Counted from the stretch's first letter, positions 1 to 10,257 are shown. The stretch: 64,000 nt of DNA from Streptomyces capitiformicae (GCF_002214185.1 NZ_CP022161.1:10175486-10239485), one strand, 5' to 3'. Translations and numbers: made by a program. Notes: generated by a model not told the origin, from the sequence alone.

Positions 1-144
1 CTGACGGGAGTCGTCGTACGCCCCGTCGACGGCGTGGCTCCCACCCGCCGCGTCTTCGCCGCCGTGCGCCGTGGCGCGGAGGGGCACCCACTGATCCGCC
101 CGGTGCTGGAGGCGCTCGGAGAGGCGGGGGAGGCAGCCGGGTGA
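1..144 (+). CDS. LysR-family regulator, C-terminal end (partial)
   Basis: The frame is open from the first base and stops with TGA at 142-144, giving about 47 residues. The text (VVVRPVDGVAPTRRVF, then AVRRGAEGHPLIRPVLEAL) resembles the last strand and helix of the LysR substrate-binding domain, where the protein commonly ends in a helix of the form hP-l..vl.aL. The HTH and most of the effector domain lie outside the window, so the regulon cannot be named. The assignment is inferred from a short tail; another two-lobed substrate-binding protein is possible. Confidence 0.5.
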   Translation: MTGVVVRPVDGVAPTRRVFAAVRRGAEGHPLIRPVLEALGEAGEAAG

Positions 145-191
145 GGCGGGGAAGGCGGCTGGTGAGGCGAGGAAGTACTGGATCCGTCGAC

Positions 192-263
192 GTCCGCCTG
201 GCCGCCCGCCTGGCCGCCCGCCTGGCCGCCCGCCTGGCCGTCCGCCTGGCCGCCCGCCTGGCA
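192..263. repeat. 12-bp tandem repeat, six copies
   Basis: Six consecutive 12-bp units of the form GYCCGCCTGGCC lie between two converging gene ends; the units differ only at one C/T position and at the last base. In one frame they read as an RLAA-type repeat, but no start, stop or homology supports a gene. The array fills most of the 187-bp gap 145-330. Confidence 0.75.
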
Positions 264-330
264 GAGCTGCGGGCCGAACAAGGCTGGTCCTCGGGGATTT
301 GGCGGAACATGACCCTGCTCCGGACCGCCC

Positions 331-1068
331 TCAGCGGCGGCGGAGGACCGCTCCGACCACGAAGGCGCCGAAGTACAGCCCGAGGGGAAGCACCATGAAC
401 AGCGCCAAGGGGTGGAACACGGTGTCCGCGAATGCGCTGGGGTCGGAGCCGTCGTACATGCCCGTGGCCAGCGCGATGAAGAAGAGGATCCCTCCCAGCA
501 GGAATGCACCGAACATTGTCTTGACCGCGATGTGCACCAGCGGTGTCGGATGCCTGCGCATGCGCGCGATCTTGTCCGCCGCCTTGGGAACGGGCGCCCA
601 GTCCTCACCCCTGCGCAGCATCCACACCTCACACAGGGCCGCCACCTCGCGCGCCAGATCGGGGGTGTTGCGATCGTTGAGATGCGGCAGGATGAGCCGC
701 CGGCCCGAGGCGTCGTACAGCACGACGATCCGGCTCGGCGCCCCCTGCGCCTGCGCCCCGGGGTTCACCTCGATCTCGATGCCCTGCACGTCCGGCCAGG
801 CCGTGGCGCGGCTGCGGAACGGTCCTCGGACCGTCAGACGGGTCGTGTCGCTGATCGTCGCCGTGACCTTGACCAGGCGCAGCAGGAAGAGGAGCAGGGC
901 GGCGAGCGCCGTGCCGACGGCGGCGGGGACGATGACGGGCACCTCGTCGTCCAGAGCCATCTCCGCGATCAGCCCGATGCCTGCCAGGAAGGGAGCGGCC
1001 AAGCCGAGCCAAAGCCAACTGCCGCCCGAATAACGGTACTCACGACAATACGGGTCATCAGCCATCAC
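331..1068 (-). CDS. PH domain-containing membrane protein
   Basis: A 245-residue protein. An N-terminal pair of membrane segments (about residues 17-62) is followed by a bacterial PH-like domain (about 70-125: strands around TRLTVRGPFRSRATAWPDV and RIVVLYDASGRRLILP) and then two more membrane segments (about 180-240). This resembles the Streptomyces 'PH domain-containing protein' family, whose function is not established; a membrane-associated scaffold or stress role is only a guess. The start ATG follows a second in-frame possibility (MMAD), so the true start may be one codon later. It is transcribed away from the MmcQ-like gene and converges on the LysR-like gene. Confidence 0.8.
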   Translation of the reverse strand: MMADDPYCREYRYSGGSWLWLGLAAPFLAGIGLIAEMALDDEVPVIVPAAVGTALAALLLFLLRLVKVTATISDTTRLTVRGPFRSRATAWPDVQGIEIEVNPGAQAQGAPSRIVVLYDASGRRLILPHLNDRNTPDLAREVAALCEVWMLRRGEDWAPVPKAADKIARMRRHPTPLVHIAVKTMFGAFLLGGILFFIALATGMYDGSDPSAFADTVFHPLALFMVLPLGLYFGAFVVGAVLRRR

Positions 1069-1363
1069 AGGCGCAACCTAGCCCCCGGCCCGTGGGACCG
1101 GTCCCGCGCGGGAAGAGAGACGCTCCTTGTTCTTCTGGATCGTGCCCCTCACAGCCGGTCTTGGAGCGGTTGTCGGCGGTAGCGCAGGGGGTGAGACAGG
1201 GGCGTGGGAGCTGTTGCCAGCGGCATTCTGTTCTTTGTTGCGTGGTGTATCGGTTCCTGGATCTTCGGCTGGGAGCAGGCGGGACCGTGCGCCACCGGGT
1301 AAGCAGGTGGGGGCTGTGGCTGCCGCAAGGCGATTGTCAGTGGGTACCGCTACGGTGCGTCTC
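1069..1363. other. Divergent intergenic region
   Basis: This 295-bp region separates the divergent PH-domain and MmcQ-like genes. It must hold both promoters, but I could not pick convincing -35/-10 boxes or an operator. Open frames crossing it lack homology and ribosome sites. Confidence 0.5.
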
Positions 1364-1723
1364 ATGCCGGATGCCGAAGACGTACGACGAGTCGCCCTCT
1401 CCCTGCCCGACACCACCGAGAAGGTCGCCTGGAGCATGCCCACGTTCCGGGTCGCGGGGAAGATGTTCGCCACTCTGCCCGAGGACGAGACGTCCATGGC
1501 GGTGCGCTGCCCCAAGGAGGAGCGGGACGAACTGGTTCTGGCCGAGCCCGACAAGTTCTGGATCGCCGACCACGAGGCGGGTTTCGCCTGGGTACGGGTG
1601 CGGCTGTCCGCCCTGGAGGACGAGCCCGAGCTGCGCGACATCCTCGCCGACTCGTGGCGCCAGGCGGCCCCGACCCGACTCCTGGAGTCCTACCCGGAGT
1701 TGGGGCTTCCGGCCGCCGACTGA
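1364..1723 (+). CDS. MmcQ/YjbR family protein
   Basis: A 119-residue protein with the family signature throughout: an N-terminal helix (DVRRVALSLPDTTEKVAW), the FRVAGKMFATL strand pair, a charged KEERDEL helix, and a C-terminal EPELRDILADSWRQAAP helix. MmcQ/YjbR proteins have a CyaY-like fold that may bind DNA, but no cellular role is firmly known. The ATG at 1364 is chosen because homology starts there; an upstream in-frame extension to 1127 has no family support. It converges on the transketolase genes with only 31 bp between the stops. Confidence 0.88.
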   Translation: MPDAEDVRRVALSLPDTTEKVAWSMPTFRVAGKMFATLPEDETSMAVRCPKEERDELVLAEPDKFWIADHEAGFAWVRVRLSALEDEPELRDILADSWRQAAPTRLLESYPELGLPAAD

Positions 1724-1754
1724 CCTGACCGTCGATGACCCGGGCCAGGTTCCC

Positions 1755-2693
1755 TCACGCGCCGGCCCCGGCCCCCAGGAACCCACCGATCCGCTCCCGC
1801 AGCGAGGCCGCGTCCAGTCCGTGCGCGGCCACGTGTTCCTCGACCTGCCCGTACCGCCGCAGCTCCCGACGGCCGACCCCGAGCCCCAGGACCCGGTGCG
1901 GTACGTCGACGAGCGCGTCGTTCGCGGCAGCCGTCGAGGTGCCCGCCAGACAGGGCTCGACGAGCACGACGTCCGCACCCGCCCCGTCGCTCCCCGTCAT
2001 CCCCTCGGTCGCCCGGCGCAGCGCCGCCGAGTCGAAGGGGCGGACGGTGGTCGCGTACAGCACGGTCACATCGAGCCCCTCCGTGGCCGCGACGACGGCG
2101 TCGAGCATCGGCCCGACCGCGACGACGACCCCACGACGCCCCTCACGCACCGTGAGGAACCGCTTCCCGTCCACCGCGAGCGCCCGCTCGTTGGACTGCA
2201 CGGACAGCCGTACGTACACCTTGTCGTCCTTGCTCTCACCTGCGCCGACCGCGTGCCGGAGCAGGGTCTCGGCCTCGTCGGGATGACCCGGCACATGCAC
2301 GGTCCAGCCGTCGAGCGTGTCGAGCAGGGCCACGTCGCCGGGTGCCATGTGGGTGTAGCCGCCTGCGGGCCAGTCGAACGAGGCGGCGGCACTCACCAGC
2401 ACCGCGCCCACGTCCTGGTGCCCGAGATCCAGCTTGACCTGCTCGAAGGGCCGCTCGACCAGGAAGCTGGCGAACGTGTGCACCACGGGGCGCATCCCGG
2501 TCAGCGCGAGCCCCGCACCCGCGCCGACCAGCAGCTGCTCACGGATACCGACGTTGATCACCCGTTCCGGGTGCCTGAGCATCGCTTCGGTGAAGCCGTC
2601 CCTGCCGATCTCGGCGAGGACCACCGCGACCCGGGGATCCTCGTCGAGCAGCCGGGTGAGGACAGGGGCGAAACGGTCACGCATGGTGTCCAT
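1755..2693 (-). CDS. Transketolase, C-terminal (pyrimidine-binding) subunit
   Basis: This 312-residue protein corresponds to the second half of transketolase or DXP-synthase-type enzymes: a pyrimidine-binding domain (about 1-165) with the INVGIREQ motif carrying the Glu that activates thiamine diphosphate, then a transketolase C-terminal domain (about 185-305). It would pair with the product of the adjacent upstream gene to make a heteromeric transketolase moving two-carbon units between sugar phosphates in the cytosol. The gene lies 43 bp downstream of that partner, with an AAAGGAAAG ribosome site before the ATG, so the two form one operon. The actual substrate in this organism cannot be read from sequence. 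Confidence 0.9.
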   Translation of the reverse strand: MDTMRDRFAPVLTRLLDEDPRVAVVLAEIGRDGFTEAMLRHPERVINVGIREQLLVGAGAGLALTGMRPVVHTFASFLVERPFEQVKLDLGHQDVGAVLVSAAASFDWPAGGYTHMAPGDVALLDTLDGWTVHVPGHPDEAETLLRHAVGAGESKDDKVYVRLSVQSNERALAVDGKRFLTVREGRRGVVVAVGPMLDAVVAATEGLDVTVLYATTVRPFDSAALRRATEGMTGSDGAGADVVLVEPCLAGTSTAAANDALVDVPHRVLGLGVGRRELRRYGQVEEHVAAHGLDAASLRERIGGFLGAGAGA

Positions 2694-2736
2694 GGGTCCG
2701 CTTTCCTTTCAGGGAGTGGAGGGGGAGACGGAGTGC

Positions 2737-3450
2737 TCAGGCGTTCTTCGGCGCGACTCGGGCCACCACGACTCGGGGCCGGCCCGGGTGCGGGGCAGTG
2801 AAGGCGGCGTACAGCGCCTCGTGGTCCCGGCCGTCGGCGGTCTCGGCGGACCAGCCCGCCGCCTCGAACCGCGCGGCGATCCCGCCGGGCAGGGCATGGC
2901 TGGCGGAGGAGTTGTCGATCACGACGGTGTGCAGCCGGTCGAGGCCGGCCGGTCCGGCGTACGCGATCGCCTCGTGATTGCTGCCCTCGTCCAGCTCCGC
3001 GTCCCCGATCAGCACCCACACCGCCGGGTCGACCCGCCCCTGGGCCCGCAGGCCGAGCGCCGTCCCGACCGCGATCGGCAGCCCGTGCCCGAGCGACCCG
3101 CTGCCGATCTCGGCGCCCGGCACCAGCACCCGGTCCGGGTGATGACCGAGCGGAGAGTCGTACAAGCCGAAGCCCGGCAGCCAGTCGACCGGCACGAAGC
3201 CCTTGGCCGCGAGCACCGCGTAGTACGCCATCGGCCCGTGCCCCTTGGACAACAGGAACCGATCACGCGTCGGGTCCTCCATCTGCCCCGGCTCCACCCG
3301 CAGCACTCGGTCGTAGAGCACCCACAGCACGTCCAGGGTGGAGGTGGCGGCGGGCCCGTGCTTCTCGTCGCCCGTCATCAGTCCCATCAGCCAGGGCAGG
3401 TCCGCGAAGTCGTACGTACGTTCCGTGCTTCGTTCCGCTGTCGTCGTCAT
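2737..3450 (-). CDS. Transketolase, N-terminal (ThDP-binding) subunit
   Basis: This 237-residue protein corresponds to the diphosphate-binding half of transketolase. It carries the KGHG motif near residue 70, the H-x-LG-xG element (GSGSLGHGLPIAVG) and a ThDP/metal site of the GDG-N type (GDAELDEGSNHEA then VVIDNSS). Split transketolases with separate N and C subunits are well known in bacteria. It is first in a two-gene operon. The ATG at 3450 has no ribosome site upstream; it lies only a few bases after the expected transcription start of a MerR-type promoter, suggesting leaderless translation. Confidence 0.9.
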   Translation of the reverse strand: MTTTAERSTERTYDFADLPWLMGLMTGDEKHGPAATSTLDVLWVLYDRVLRVEPGQMEDPTRDRFLLSKGHGPMAYYAVLAAKGFVPVDWLPGFGLYDSPLGHHPDRVLVPGAEIGSGSLGHGLPIAVGTALGLRAQGRVDPAVWVLIGDAELDEGSNHEAIAYAGPAGLDRLHTVVIDNSSASHALPGGIAARFEAAGWSAETADGRDHEALYAAFTAPHPGRPRVVVARVAPKNA

Positions 3451-3457
3451 GCCGACG

Positions 3458-3488
3458 ATCGTGCAACCTCAACCAAACTTCAGGTCAA
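3458..3488 (-). promoter_or_regulatory. MerR-type promoter with 19-bp spacer and operator dyad
   Basis: On the minus strand, TTGACC (3488-3483) and CACGAT (3463-3458) are separated by exactly 19 bp. The spacer region carries an imperfect dyad, ACCTCAA-N6-TTCAGGT (3466-3485), with one mismatch. An over-long spacer holding a dyad is the hallmark of promoters activated by MerR-family DNA distortion. The expected start is about 7 nt beyond the -10 box, almost at the ATG of the transketolase N subunit. No MerR gene is present in the window, so the activator is unidentified. Confidence 0.6.
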
Positions 3489-3594
3489 GCGTGAGTCCGG
3501 CGGCCCCCGATAAACGGGTGCGCGACCACCGGCTCAAGTGCGGTATTGTTTCCGTGCGTGTTCAGCCAGGGGAAACCCCAGGTCAGACGGGCAA

Positions 3595-3668
<74 letters not shown>

Positions 3669-3671
3669 CTC

Positions 3672-6600
3672 GTGATGACGTACTACTACGGCACCGAGAC
3701 CAACAAGTACGACAGCGTGCGCGGCGACAAGGTCGTCTCCTACGACCGCGGCGGCTATCTCAAGCGGATCGAGTACGGCGAGCGCGAGGGCAAGGAGAAC
3801 ACCACCGCCGCGCCCGCGCAGGTCGTCTTCGACGTCGCCGAGCGCTGCACGGGTGCCGCCGCGGACTGTCAGCCGGGCGATCTGAAGGAGTCGACCGCCA
3901 AGCGCTGGCCGGACGTGCCGTTCGAGCAGATCTGCACCTCCGACACCGAGTGCAAGGACCAGTGGTCCCCGACCTTCTTCTCCCGCAAGCGGCTGGCGAA
4001 GGTCACCACGCAGGTCCTGGGCGCCGACGGCAAGACGTACGCGGACGTCGACGAGTGGGACCTGGCGCACAAGTACCAGAGCGCCGACACCACCCACGCC
4101 CCGGCCATGTGGCTGGAGTCGGTCACCCACTCCGGCAAGGACGGCGCCAACAAGCTCCCGAAGGTCACCTTCTACGAGCGCCAGGACGCCAACCGGGTCC
4201 ACTCCGACTCCCACGACCGTCTGCCGATGTACAAGTGGCGTATCCGGGCCATCCAGTCGGAGACGGGCGGCACGATCTCGGTCAACTACAAGCCGACCGA
4301 GTGCACCCCGTCCAACCTCCCCACCCCCGAGACGAACACCAAGCGCTGTATGCCGTCCTTCTGGTCGAAGGAGGGCACGATCGGGGAGAAGGAGGACTGG
4401 TTCCACAAGTTCGTCGTCGACACGGTGATCGAGGACGAGGTCACGATCACCGGCCCCAACAAGGTCACCTCCTACGACTACTCGGGCGCGGCCTGGGCCT
4501 TCGACGACAGCGAGCTGGTCAAGACCAAGAAGAAGACCTGGAACCAGTGGCGCGGCTACCGCACCGTCACCATGAAGACGGGTGAGGCGGGCAGCAAGCA
4601 GCTGCGCACCGAGACCACCTACCTCCAGGGCATGGACGGCGACCGGGAGAAGGAGTCCGGCGGCACCAAGTCCGTCACCGTCACCGCCACCGACGGCACC
4701 AAGATCCGCGACGACGCCCGCCACCAGGGCTTCGTCGTCGAACAGCGCAGCTTCAACGGCGACACGGAGATCACCGGGTCCGTCAGCACCCCGTGGAAGT
4801 CCGAGCCCACCGCGACGGAAGGCAAGGACGAGGCGTCGTACGCGGCCGTCAAGACCACGAAGACCCGTACGGCGTTGGACGACGGCAAGGTCCGCCGCGC
4901 CGCCATCGAGCACTTCTACGACTCCTACGGCATGCTCGTGCGCTCCTCCGACTCCGGTGACCTGGCGGTCAAGGACGACGACACCTGCACCACGAACGAG
5001 TACAACCGCAACACCGACGCGAACCTGCTGACGCTGCTGAAGCGGGTCACGGTGGTCCCGGTCAACTGCGACGACGGAGCGCCCACGTCCTTCAAGGGCG
5101 AGGCGATCTCCGACGTCCGCACCTGGTACGACGACCGCGACACCTACGGCGCCACGCCCACCAAGGGCGACGTGGTGCGCAGCGAGAAGGTCAAGGGCTA
5201 CACGGCCGACGGCACCCCGCAGTACGTGACGACGTCGACGGCCAAGTACGACGTGCACGGCCGTGTCGTGGAGTCCGCCGACCAGGCGGGCAACGCGACG
5301 AAGACCACGTACACGCCGAGCACGGGCGGCCCGGTGACCGGCATGAAGGTCGAGGACCCGCTCGGCAACACGACCACCTCCACGGTCGACCGCCGCTGGG
5401 GCCTGGTCACCGCCACGGTCGACGCCAACAAGCAGCGCACCGACCTGGAGTACGACGCCCTCGGCCGCCTGCTGAAGGTCTGGCTCCCGGGCCGCGCCAA
5501 GGCGACGGACACCCCAAGCCTGGAGTACGCCTACCTGATCCGCAACAACGCGCCGGTGGTCACCACCACCAAGTCCCTGCTGCCCAACGGCTCGGTGGCC
5601 ACCAGCCACCAGCTCTCCGACGGCCTGCTGAGACCCCGCCAGACGCAGACCCCGGCCGCGAACTCGGGACGGGTCATCACCACCACCGAGTACGACACCC
5701 GCGGTCTCGCCGTGAAGGAGATCGGCCCCTTCTACAACAAGGCGGCCGTCGGCACGACCTTCGTGAACGTGAAGGACGCCTCCGAGGGCACGCCCCGGGA
5801 GACGGAGACGGTCTACGACGCGGCAGGCCGGGCAACCGACTCGATCTTCCGCGTGGCCGGCACCGAGAAGTGGCGCACCAAGACCACGTACCACGGCGAC
5901 CACACGACGGTCGACCCACCGGCCGGTGCTACACCAACCGCGACGTACACCAACGCACAGGGGCAGACGACCAAGGCCCTGGAGTTCAAGGCCTCGTCAC
6001 CCACGGGCGCGGCGGACACGACGTCGTACGACTACGACGCGGCGGGGCGCCTCACCGAGGTCAAGGACACGTCGGGCAACGTCTGGTCGTCCGAGTACGA
6101 CGTACGCGGCCGGCAGACCAAGTCGGTCGACCCCGACGCGGGCACGACGTGGATGACGTACAACGACCTCGACCAGGTCAAGACGGTCCGCAACGACCGT
6201 GAGACCACCCTCACCTTCACCTACGACAAGCTGGGCCGTCAGCGCTCTCTCTTCAACGGTGACAAGAAGCTGACGACCTGGGAGTACGACAGCGCGACCG
6301 TGCCGAACGGCAAGGGGCGCCTGACCTCGGCCACCAAGTGGGTGGGTGACAACGGTTACACCTCGTCGGTCGACGCGTACGACGTGGCGGGCCGCCCGAC
6401 GAAGACGTCGGTGACGATCCCCGCGTCCGAGGGCAAGCTGGCCGGCACCTACACCTCGACGGCGTCGTACAAGCCGGACGGCTCGATCGACGACGTCGGT
6501 CTCCCAGCCGCCGGCGGTCTTCCCGCGGAGAAGATCACCACGGGCTACACGGCGACCGGCCTGCCGTCCTTCACCCTGGGCGACACGACCGACTACGCCC

Positions 6601-9143
6601 GCGAGACCCGCTACTCCAACTACGGCGAAATGCTCCAGCTGACCCTGGGCACCGCCAGCGCCGACAAGTACACCTGGCTCACCAACACCTACGAGGAGGG
6701 CACCCGACGCCTGGAGCGCGCCCGCATCGACCGGGAGATCGTCAAGACACCCGACTCCGACATCACCTACGGCTACGACGCCGCAGGGAACATCCTGGGA
6801 ATCGCCGACGCACCCGAGGGCAAGCAGGCAGACGTCCAGTGCTTCACGTACGACTACCTGCGCCGCCTGACCGAGGCGTGGACCCAGACGGCCACCGCCT
6901 GCGCGCCGAGCGCCGGTGAGGCGACCATCGGTGGCCCGGCCCCGTACCGGCACTCCTACACCTACGACGCGGCGGGCAACCGCACGAGCGAGGTCCGCCA
7001 CGCGACCGGCACGACCGGGGACGCGGCGATCACGCAGACAACGACGTACGTGCCGAAGGCCACGGACACCAAGGGCGGCACGCACCCGCATGCCCTGAAG
7101 TCGGCCGAGGTGCGCACCGCGACGGCGGCCAAGGAAGTGACCGCGGCCCAGAGCTTCCAGTACGACGAGACAGGGAACACCGTCCGCCGCACCAAGGCGG
7201 CGACGGACCTCTCCCCGGCGGTCGACCAGAAGCTGGACTGGGACGAGCAGGGTCGCCTGAGCGCGGTGACCCCGTACCTGTCCGGCGACACCCTGGACGA
7301 GGCGAACAAGACCTCGTACGTGTACGACGCCTCGGGCGGCCGCCTGCTCCGCAAGGAGAAGGGCGCGGTCACGCTGTACCTGGGCAGCCAGGAGATCCGC
7401 CTCGACACGGCCAAGAACTCCCTGTCCGGTACGCGTTACTACTCCCACGGCGGTCGGAAGATCGCGGTGCGGACGTCGGCCGGGGTGACCTGGCTGGTGG
7501 GTGGCCAGAACGGCACGGCTGAGATCGCGATCAAGGCCGCGGACTCGGCAATCACACAGCGTCGGACGTTGCCGTTCGGTGAGGTGCGCGGCGCCAAACC
7601 GGCGGCGGGCGCGTGGCCGGGCGACAAGTCGTTCGTGGGCGGCACGGCGGACGCGACGACGGGGCTGATCCAGCTCGGCGCCCGCGCGTACGACGCGGCG
7701 GCAGGCCGCTTCGTCTCCGTCGACCCCGTGCTGAACGTCGCGGACCCGCAACACCTCAACGCGTATGCCTACGGTCGCAACAACCCGTTGGCCTTCCCGG
7801 ACCCGACGGGCCTGTACTGGGGCGAGTCCTGGATCAGCCCGATCGGCCACGGTGCCCTCGATGTCGTGGGCCTGGTCCCCGGCTTCGGCGAGCCCGCCGA
7901 CCTGCTCAACGGCCTCTGGTACACAGCCGAGGGCAACTACATCGACGCGGGCCTGGCCTACGCCTCGGCCATCCCGATCGCGGGATACGCGGCGAGCGCG
8001 GCGAAGGGCGCGCGCTACGTCAACAAGGCAGTGGACGCCGTCGACACGGCGACGGACGCCACCAAGGCGACCAAGAAGACCGAGGACGCGGTCGACGCCG
8101 CCGACAAGGTCACCCCGCCGGTCACCCCGAAGCCGAAGGAGAAGCCCGCCCCGGCACCTCCGGCCAAGGCCAAGGAGGCACCCGAGGCCAAGAAGGGCGA
8201 CTCCGGAGGCAAGAAGGGCGACGGGGCGGAGAAGAAGTCCGACACCGGAGGGGGCGGCAAGGACACCGACGCACCCGCTGCGGGCGGCTCCTGCAAGACG
8301 AGCAACAGCTTCGTCCCCGGCACGCTCGTCCTGATGGCCGACGGCTCCACCAAGCCGATCGAGGACATCGAGACCGGCGACAAGGTCCTCGCCACGGACC
8401 CCGAGACGGGTGAGACGACTGCGGAGAGGGTCACCGCCGAGATCAAGGGCGAGGGCCTCAAGCACCTGGTTGAGCTCACGGTCGACACGGACGGCTTCGA
8501 GGGCACTGCGACGGACACGATCACCGCGACCGACGGGCATCCCTTCTGGGTTCCCGAACTCGACGCCTGGGTCGACGCCACTGACCTGAAGAAGGGCCAG
8601 TGGCTGCGCACGAGCGCGGGCACCCTGGTTCAGATCACAGCGGTGGAACACCGGACCAGCAGGTCGGCCACCGTCCACAACCTGACGGTCGATGACGCCC
8701 ATACGTACTATGTGCTGGCCGGAGATATCTCTGTCCTCGTCCACAACTGTGGCACGGTCTATCGTGGTGACACGCGAGATCCTGCCGAGATCATGGCTGC
8801 CGGAGGTTTCATGCCCAAGGCTCCGGGTGCGAGCACGGGTCTTTACGACTATGCCGTCAATAACACTCCCAGTAATTTTGTCGGGACGTCCAAACTTGCC
8901 GACACCGCTCAGACATTTCCCAATGGGGTTGAGCGCTTGCGTGGATACGTCTATGAGATTCAGGGGGCGCCTGGTGGGATTGATGTGAACAAGGCTCTTG
9001 GTCCAGGAGTGAACCCGAATTCACATGAGGCGGAAGTGGTATTTGAGGGTGGAATCCCGTGGGAGTATGTAACTAGAGTTTGGAAGAAAGATGAGTGGGG
9101 TGAGATTGACTTCGACTACGATGAGCCGATCTGGCAGAGGTAG
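3672..9143 (+). pseudogene. 5'-truncated Rhs/YD-repeat polymorphic toxin with HINT and ART-like tip
   Basis: The frame runs for 1823 codons, but homology with the full-length Rhs protein at 15250-21846 starts in the middle of that protein (MTYYYGTET here against MTYWYTPET there). About 500 N-terminal residues, including the signal peptide, are therefore missing, and no ribosome site precedes the frame. What remains is the YD-repeat shell, the Rhs core (LIQLGARAYDAAAGRFVSVD, near residue 1340), an Ala/Lys/Pro-rich linker, and a pretoxin HINT domain (about 1540-1693; SFVPGTLVLMADG, then TATDGHPFW and TYYVLAG). The last ~128 residues resemble R-S-E ADP-ribosyltransferases: YRGDTR (Arg1698), FVGTS (Ser1740) and an ExE pair (Glu1786/Glu1788). 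The tip is visibly richer in A/T than the shell, as expected for an exchanged toxin cassette. The intact toxin end and adjacent immunity candidate suggest a silent 'orphan' cassette. Confidence 0.85.
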
Positions 9144-9157
9144 CGGGGAGGCGTGGA

Positions 9158-9592
9158 GTGCAGGAATCGCGGCCTAAAAGACCAATACTGCGCTATGGCC
9201 GAGACATTGTTATAGACGATGTCGAACGCTTGAACTCGTTCCTGACGGAGCGCACTGCAGGTCCTGCGCGCGCAGAACGCGGATCTGAAGAACGTCAGAT
9301 GGCGCGCTCGATCAGGGCTGCCCAGTTGCATCTGGTCGTGACGCTTCAGCATTCTCTTTCGTTTCCGCATGTGGGCAGTGGTACGCAGGAAATCGTGCGC
9401 TGGAAAATCAGACTGTCATGGAACGCATTGTGGACGTTGTCCTCTTCGTGGCAGTGGCATGATGAGTACGACCAAGAGCGGTGGCGTCCGGTCAAGTACT
9501 GGGACGAGAGTCATGAGGCAGATTTCGAAGAGCGTTTGGTCGGCGAAATCAGCAGGCGGAATGATGGCCCGTCGGGGGCTGTCGAAGGGTGA
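9158..9592 (+). CDS. Candidate immunity protein for the ART-like Rhs toxin
   Basis: A 144-residue soluble protein starting at GTG 9158, with GGGGAGG about six bases upstream and 14 bp after the toxin stop. It has no recognised domain; it is rich in Trp and charged residues (SSSWQWHDEYDQERW). The inference of immunity rests on position: in polymorphic toxin systems the small gene directly after the toxin tip normally encodes the cognate antidote. Base composition resembles the toxin tip, lower in GC than the surrounding Rhs shell, so the two probably moved together. Confidence 0.6.
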   Translation: MQESRPKRPILRYGRDIVIDDVERLNSFLTERTAGPARAERGSEERQMARSIRAAQLHLVVTLQHSLSFPHVGSGTQEIVRWKIRLSWNALWTLSSSWQWHDEYDQERWRPVKYWDESHEADFEERLVGEISRRNDGPSGAVEG

Positions 9593-9613
9593 ATTCTGAA
9601 GGTATCTCTGGGG

Positions 9614-9640
9614 CCCCGTCGGAAATTGATTCCGGCGGGG
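9614..9640. terminator. Hairpin between converging genes
   Basis: CCCCGTCGGAA and TTCCGGCGGGG form an 11-position stem with one T-G pair and a five-base loop, between the immunity candidate and the converging DUF5959 gene. There is no long T tract, as is common in high-GC actinobacteria, so it may act as a bidirectional terminator. Confidence 0.55.
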
Positions 9641-9708
9641 TCGCCGAGTAGTAGACATTTGGGTGCATTATCTCTCCCGTTTGCAGGCCCCGGGTGCTGA
9701 ATCTTGGG

Positions 9709-10257
9709 TCATGTGACTTGACCCCTGGGATTCAAGCAGTGACAACGAACCGATGAACGTTGTGGGGAGGGGCCGCCGTGTCTGCCCACCTCCACCTGAT
9801 TATCTCGGTTCTTCCACTTGTAAGATCCAGGTGACGTCTCCATGACCTCTATGGGCCACGTTCTCACCACTTTCTCGAGGAGTCTTCGCTGCTCCTGAAC
9901 CCATCCGGGATGCACGGCCATGGGAATAAACGCTTTCGCACTCGAGTCCGAGGTGTCTTCGATGGCAATAATTGAGTCGTCATCGTTGCTTCTCGCGCAT
10001 TCGATTCTTATTGTGGGTCCGTTTCCCGTGTCCAGCCATTCGGCGTCCTGGCCGTTTTCGAGTGAGTTCAGAGCCGAGGACCACTGCTCCAGATTGGAGA
10101 GGAAGAAGTAGACGCGGCAACTGCCGCTGATAAAATTGGTGCCGACGATTACTTCGGCTACCATTAGATCGTGCGTCGGTAGGATTCCGGGTGTTTGGCG
10201 GCCCAGAAGATGCAGCCGGACGCTGTTGCTGCTGTCGGACAGGTTGATTAGGTTCAT
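9709..10257 (-). CDS. DUF5959 family protein
   Basis: This 182-residue protein matches the Streptomyces DUF5959 pattern: N-terminal MNLINLSDSSNSVRLHLLGR, then a THDLMVAEVIVGTNFISG block, a WSSALNSLENGQD helix, and a C-terminal WVQEQRRLLEKVVRTWP helix. The function is unknown. The start at 10257 is chosen because the family begins with M-x-LI-LSD and GAAGGGTG lies just upstream; an upstream extension to 10362 has no support. It is encoded opposite to the toxin and immunity genes and sits in the same accessory block. Confidence 0.75.
   Translation of the reverse strand: MNLINLSDSSNSVRLHLLGRQTPGILPTHDLMVAEVIVGTNFISGSCRVYFFLSNLEQWSSALNSLENGQDAEWLDTGNGPTIRIECARSNDDDSIIAIEDTSDSSAKAFIPMAVHPGWVQEQRRLLEKVVRTWPIEVMETSPGSYKWKNRDNQVEVGRHGGPSPQRSSVRCHCLNPRGQVT

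Noticed and set aside
5997..8744. A long antisense open frame opposite the truncated Rhs gene
   Set aside because: Same third-position GC effect; no recognisable motif and no start signal.
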